DNA of 64,000 nt from Chaunax sp. Z400 (taxonomy: Eukaryota; Chordata; Actinopteri; Lophiiformes; Chaunacidae). Below the pieces are notes generated by a model that had not been told where the DNA came from, did no database searches, and saw only the letters and a program-made list of their open reading frames with translations. The stretch is from NCBI GenBank assembly GCA_037577475.1, contig CM075188.1, positions 18,767,001-18,831,000 on the forward strand, in the 5' to 3' direction. The position numbers were made by a program, and so were the translations under genes. This document shows, piece after piece, positions 61,101 through 64,000 of this stretch (within the stretch, counting starts at the first letter, position 1; each line of letters begins with the position of its first letter).

Positions 61101-61633
61101 CGAGTCACAACATACTTTGCACGAAGCGGGTGCACCACAGCAATGTAACGCTCCACGCTCAGTGCTGTCACATTGAGGATAGAGGCCATGCAAACAGTCT
61201 CAAATAGGAACGTTTTAAAGTAGCAGCCTCCCTTCCCCAAGAGAAAGGGGTAGTTCTGCCACAGTTCATACAGCTCTAATGGCATGCCGAACAGCAGCAC
61301 AAGCAGATCAGACACCGCGAGGCTGAACAAATAGTAGTTTGTTGGCGTCCACATCACTTTGTTGCGTGCAATCACAGTGCACGTCAGCACATTTCCCACT
61401 ACACCTACCATGAAGATGACCAGGTAGATGAGGCACACGGGAAGGAATACAGATGATCGACGAGGCCCCAGATATTTCTCCAGGTACTCTTCCTCGGTCA
61501 GACAGGCATCATCCAGATCCATGTTGCTACCGTTCATGCCAGAGGTCAGATTGTCACATTTTTCCCCAGGAGAACATAGCCAACCACTCTTCTCTGTCAT
61601 TAGATCCAAAGAGCAGTTGTAAGAGGTGGACAT
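58174..61633 (-). CDS. nmur1: neuromedin U receptor 1 (class A GPCR)
   Basis: Plasma-membrane G-protein-coupled receptor for neuromedin U/S peptides. Two coding exons, 60712-61633 and 58174-58547, are joined in TM6 (KML then FVLVVVFAICWAPFH) with GTGAGT and a pyrimidine-rich acceptor, giving 431 residues. Visible features: N-glycosylation sites at about 6, 28 and 34; TM1 with VVGNVL; TM2 LAVSDLLVL; the extracellular Cys pair GGCYF and AICTLV; ERY at the end of TM3; CWAPFH in TM6; and NPILY in TM7. AVVHPLRAKYVVTRTHAKR and PNTSLHGI favour NMUR1 over NMUR2. The start was set at MSTSYNCSL, just after an acceptor-like CACAAAG; the frame stays open upstream to 61774, but that stretch looks non-coding. 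Whether this is the a or b fish copy cannot be told. Confidence 0.93.
58548..60711 (-). other. nmur1 intron in TM6
   Basis: Single intron of about 2.2 kb separating the two coding exons of nmur1. I saw no further exon and no clear transposon. AT-rich, with a short imperfect TTATA/TTATG tract near 60285-60318. Confidence 0.8.
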
Positions 61634-61954
61634 AGTGCTGAAGTGTTCACAATCACTTTGTGAGAAAAAGAGACCAGATGTCAGTACTGAATCGCATTTG
61701 AGGGCAAAAGATAGTAATGCAATGATGTTCGCAAATGGAATTTCTAAATACAGTTGAACAAAAATCAACAACATAATGAATCAGACCCAAATTCAGGCAA
61801 TGGAGCAGAGCTAGTGTAGTCCAGTCATTTTAATGTGAACAATATCAAAAGAACATGTGAAAGGACTAGAACCTTTGACACATAGGTACTGAGACAAACT
61901 GGCAAATGGAGGAGGGGGCACAAAGATTAAATACACCTATGAGGGAAAACTAAC

Positions 61955-62180
61955 AAGGATTCAATTTACTGTTGTTGGTTTTTAAAGCCCTGAATAATTT
62001 AGGCCCAGAACACATTTTTGATCTGCTGCTCCGGTATGAAACATCCAGACACCTAGGGAACAGTTTCACTTTCTGTCTCACAGTCAAAATTACACATGGA
62101 GACACAGCATTCTGTTTTTATGCACAAATCGGAAACAAACTCCCAGAGACTGTCTGCTACAACTCAAGGAACACTCCCTT
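61955..62180 (+). mobile_element. LINE ORF2 C-terminal remnant
   Basis: The plus frame reads VFKALNNLGPEHIFDLL, YETSRHL, then GDTAFCFYAQIGNKLPE, the pattern of the C-terminal region of fish L2-type elements (VFKALN..AP.YI.DLL; AF..YAP..WN.LPE). Confidence 0.65.
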
Positions 62181-62750
62181 AGAATTTGGTGGTGATCCGG
62201 ATCATCAACTGCATCCAGATGTCTCTTAAAGGATTCTTACCATTGTGGGATTGGGGCAATTACAAGATTTTTGCTTCTAACAACGATTGGACAAAAAGGA
62301 CATGATGACATCCCCAAAAGATCTACCACACATCATAGTATGATCTGGATCCAAGCAATATTCTGGATCTGGTGATGTAGAATCTTCAAATTTATAGGGC
62401 TCATAGAAAATTCACCACTGTGAGATAACAAATAATAAAACTACAGACTTGCAACTAATATCAAATAGGAGCTGAAACTGTGCTGAGTCGGTTAAGTGTC
62501 AAATTTGACATACCTTTGAAAGTTACTGAGCTAGATCATGAAGAAAACTGCCATTCCTGAAATATTGTTTTCTTGACTAAATATCAAACTAATAATGAAA
62601 ACAATGTGATTCCAAGATCTATGGGTATATTATCATGATTAAGGAGTCATATTATGAGGGTTAAACTATCGTGGGACTATTACTTTTAGTTGCAATGACA
62701 TAATGGGGAAACTGAGCTGCCTTAGATGGAGGTTTTTCTGAGGTGGTTGA
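62180..62750. repeat. interspersed repeat of unknown class
   Basis: Same family as 23140-23735, in the same orientation, with GATCTGGATC phrases, TTCACCACTGTGAGATAACA and GAGTCATATTATGAGGGTTA in order. Confidence 0.65.
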
Positions 62751-62759
62751 TGGTGATTT

Positions 62760-64000
62760 TGTCAAAGGCTTTTTGCTACAGCAGCTTTACTGACGTATCT
62801 CAGTCACAACCATAATAATGGTTATGTCAGGATTGACTGTATCCCTCCCTCTTCGCCCTCATGTTTCCTCTGTTTTTCTCCTTCTCGCAATATTCCTGTC
62901 TGTCTCTCTTCACAGAGATGGGAGTTTGTTTCGACGCTGTTGAGCAATGCCTGTTTGAAAGAGGTTCGTGTGTGTGTGTGTGTGTGATTGTATGTGAGTC
63001 TCCAGGGCGCAGCTGACTGATCTGCTCTCCAGCTCATTCCGTCTCCTCATCTGCTGATCACTTGCAAACAATTTTCTCATCAGATCGACTTGTTCCCTGT
63101 AGTATTTAAGCCCCGTCTCTCCATCCAATATTTGGCAAATCGTCTGTTATACTCAGCGGTAACACGTCTGACTTCTCTTTGCTCTTTTTGAGATTTTTGG
63201 AAACCTATTTCTTTGCCTGATCCTGACTTTTGTTATCTGTGCCACAGATTTATCCATTCCCTCTTGCCATGTCCTGGAGATTTGTCTTGTTCACTGTGAG
63301 TCTGGTCATCTGTAAAGATATCACCCTGCTCTGAGCCCAATCTACCCAGTTTCTCTGTTTTTTTTTGGATTCATCTGTGCACATTATTTAAAATAAATCT
63401 TAACTTTGTCAGTTCTGTGTTTGGGTCCTACTCTGTGTAAGGAACATAACAGGTTACAATCTAATACCACCTTACAAATTGTATCAACACACAAAAAAAT
63501 AATATTAAATATGTGAATGCATCAATGTCAGCAAAATCTGTAAGTTGTGTAGAAACATTTTTCCTGAATTTCATAGTTCTGACTTGAGGTGGCGTTCCAG
63601 AAGTTTCCATCTGGATTTAATTTTTCCAATTGTCCTGCCAACACTTGAATCTAAGAAAGACAGGGAGTATAGAGCAAAACATAACTCATGAGGGAAGTGA
63701 ACTACAAAATAAAATGGCAAAAAAAACCTGAAACCCCAAACCATGAAAGTTGTTTACATGCTAATGTGCATGTGTCCACATGAATGAGGAAGAAGTTTCA
63801 TATTGTGACATTCATCTCTTTTCATCATATTCCCTGACCATTTTTGAAAACTCCGAATCAGATTAGCTATAAGTGATGCTTCTGCCATTGAGTTTTGAAT
63901 TCACCTCTGACAGTGAACAGAAGACTGAGTGATTGGCTAGGCTTGAATTCTCATCTGTTTCTTGCCCTTATAGCTCAAAATCATCACAAGCTTTGCCTGT
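62760..64000. other. right flank, retroelement-like
   Basis: 63380-63450 (AAATAAATCTTAACTTTGTC, then TGTTTGGGTCCTACTCTGTG) resembles the end of a common fish retroelement, and a (GT)n tract lies at 62968-62986. No gene recognised. Confidence 0.4.

Noticed and set aside
61634..61774. Upstream extension of nmur1 to Met at 61774
   Set aside because: The added residues do not resemble the receptor N-terminus, and an acceptor-like site lies just before the chosen Met.

Overview
The window is vertebrate genomic DNA, most likely from a spiny-rayed teleost. It has short GT-AG exons in long AT-rich introns, dense fish-type repeats (L2/CR1-, L1-, hAT- and Tc1-like elements and tRNA-derived SINEs) and genes with clear vertebrate orthologues. 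All calls come from reading the sequence; no database was searched.

Layout. From 3.3 to 35.9 kb, four complete serotonin type-3 (5-HT3)-like Cys-loop channel genes lie head to tail on the minus strand. I call them A (3305-9996), B (12435-18783), C (21735-28834) and D (30454-35893). I could place all their exons with compatible splice phases, giving predicted proteins of 467, 468, 467 and 470 residues. A and C are recent copies. The duplicated block was probably a two-gene unit, [A-B]; the second B has been lost except for fragments at 29.3-30.0 kb. Next come a short ORF joining the start of a receptor-transporting protein (RTP) to half of a C-type lectin domain (37195-37500) and a complete two-exon RTP gene (39335-40466), both minus. 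Then dynlt2b, a dynein-2 light chain, lies on the plus strand (44098-46416, five exons). About 12 kb of repeat-rich intergenic DNA follows, then the neuromedin U receptor gene nmur1 on the minus strand (58174-61633, two coding exons). The last 2.4 kb is repeat-derived.

How the genes relate. The four channel subunits carry different subsets of the classical 5-HT3A ligand-binding residues. All lack the loop-B tryptophan and the three conductance-limiting arginines of 5-HT3A, which suggests non-A subunits that work in heteromers. From memory, human HTR3C/D/E, RTP1/2/4 and DYNLT2B all lie at 3q27-q29, so the block 3-46 kb looks like conserved synteny with that region; nmur1 is an extra neighbour.

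Most notable: amino-acid change between A and C concentrated in one binding-site exon; two usable first exons in gene B, each preceded by a copy of the same 200-bp block; the RTP/C-type-lectin chimera; and the fossil of the lost B copy.
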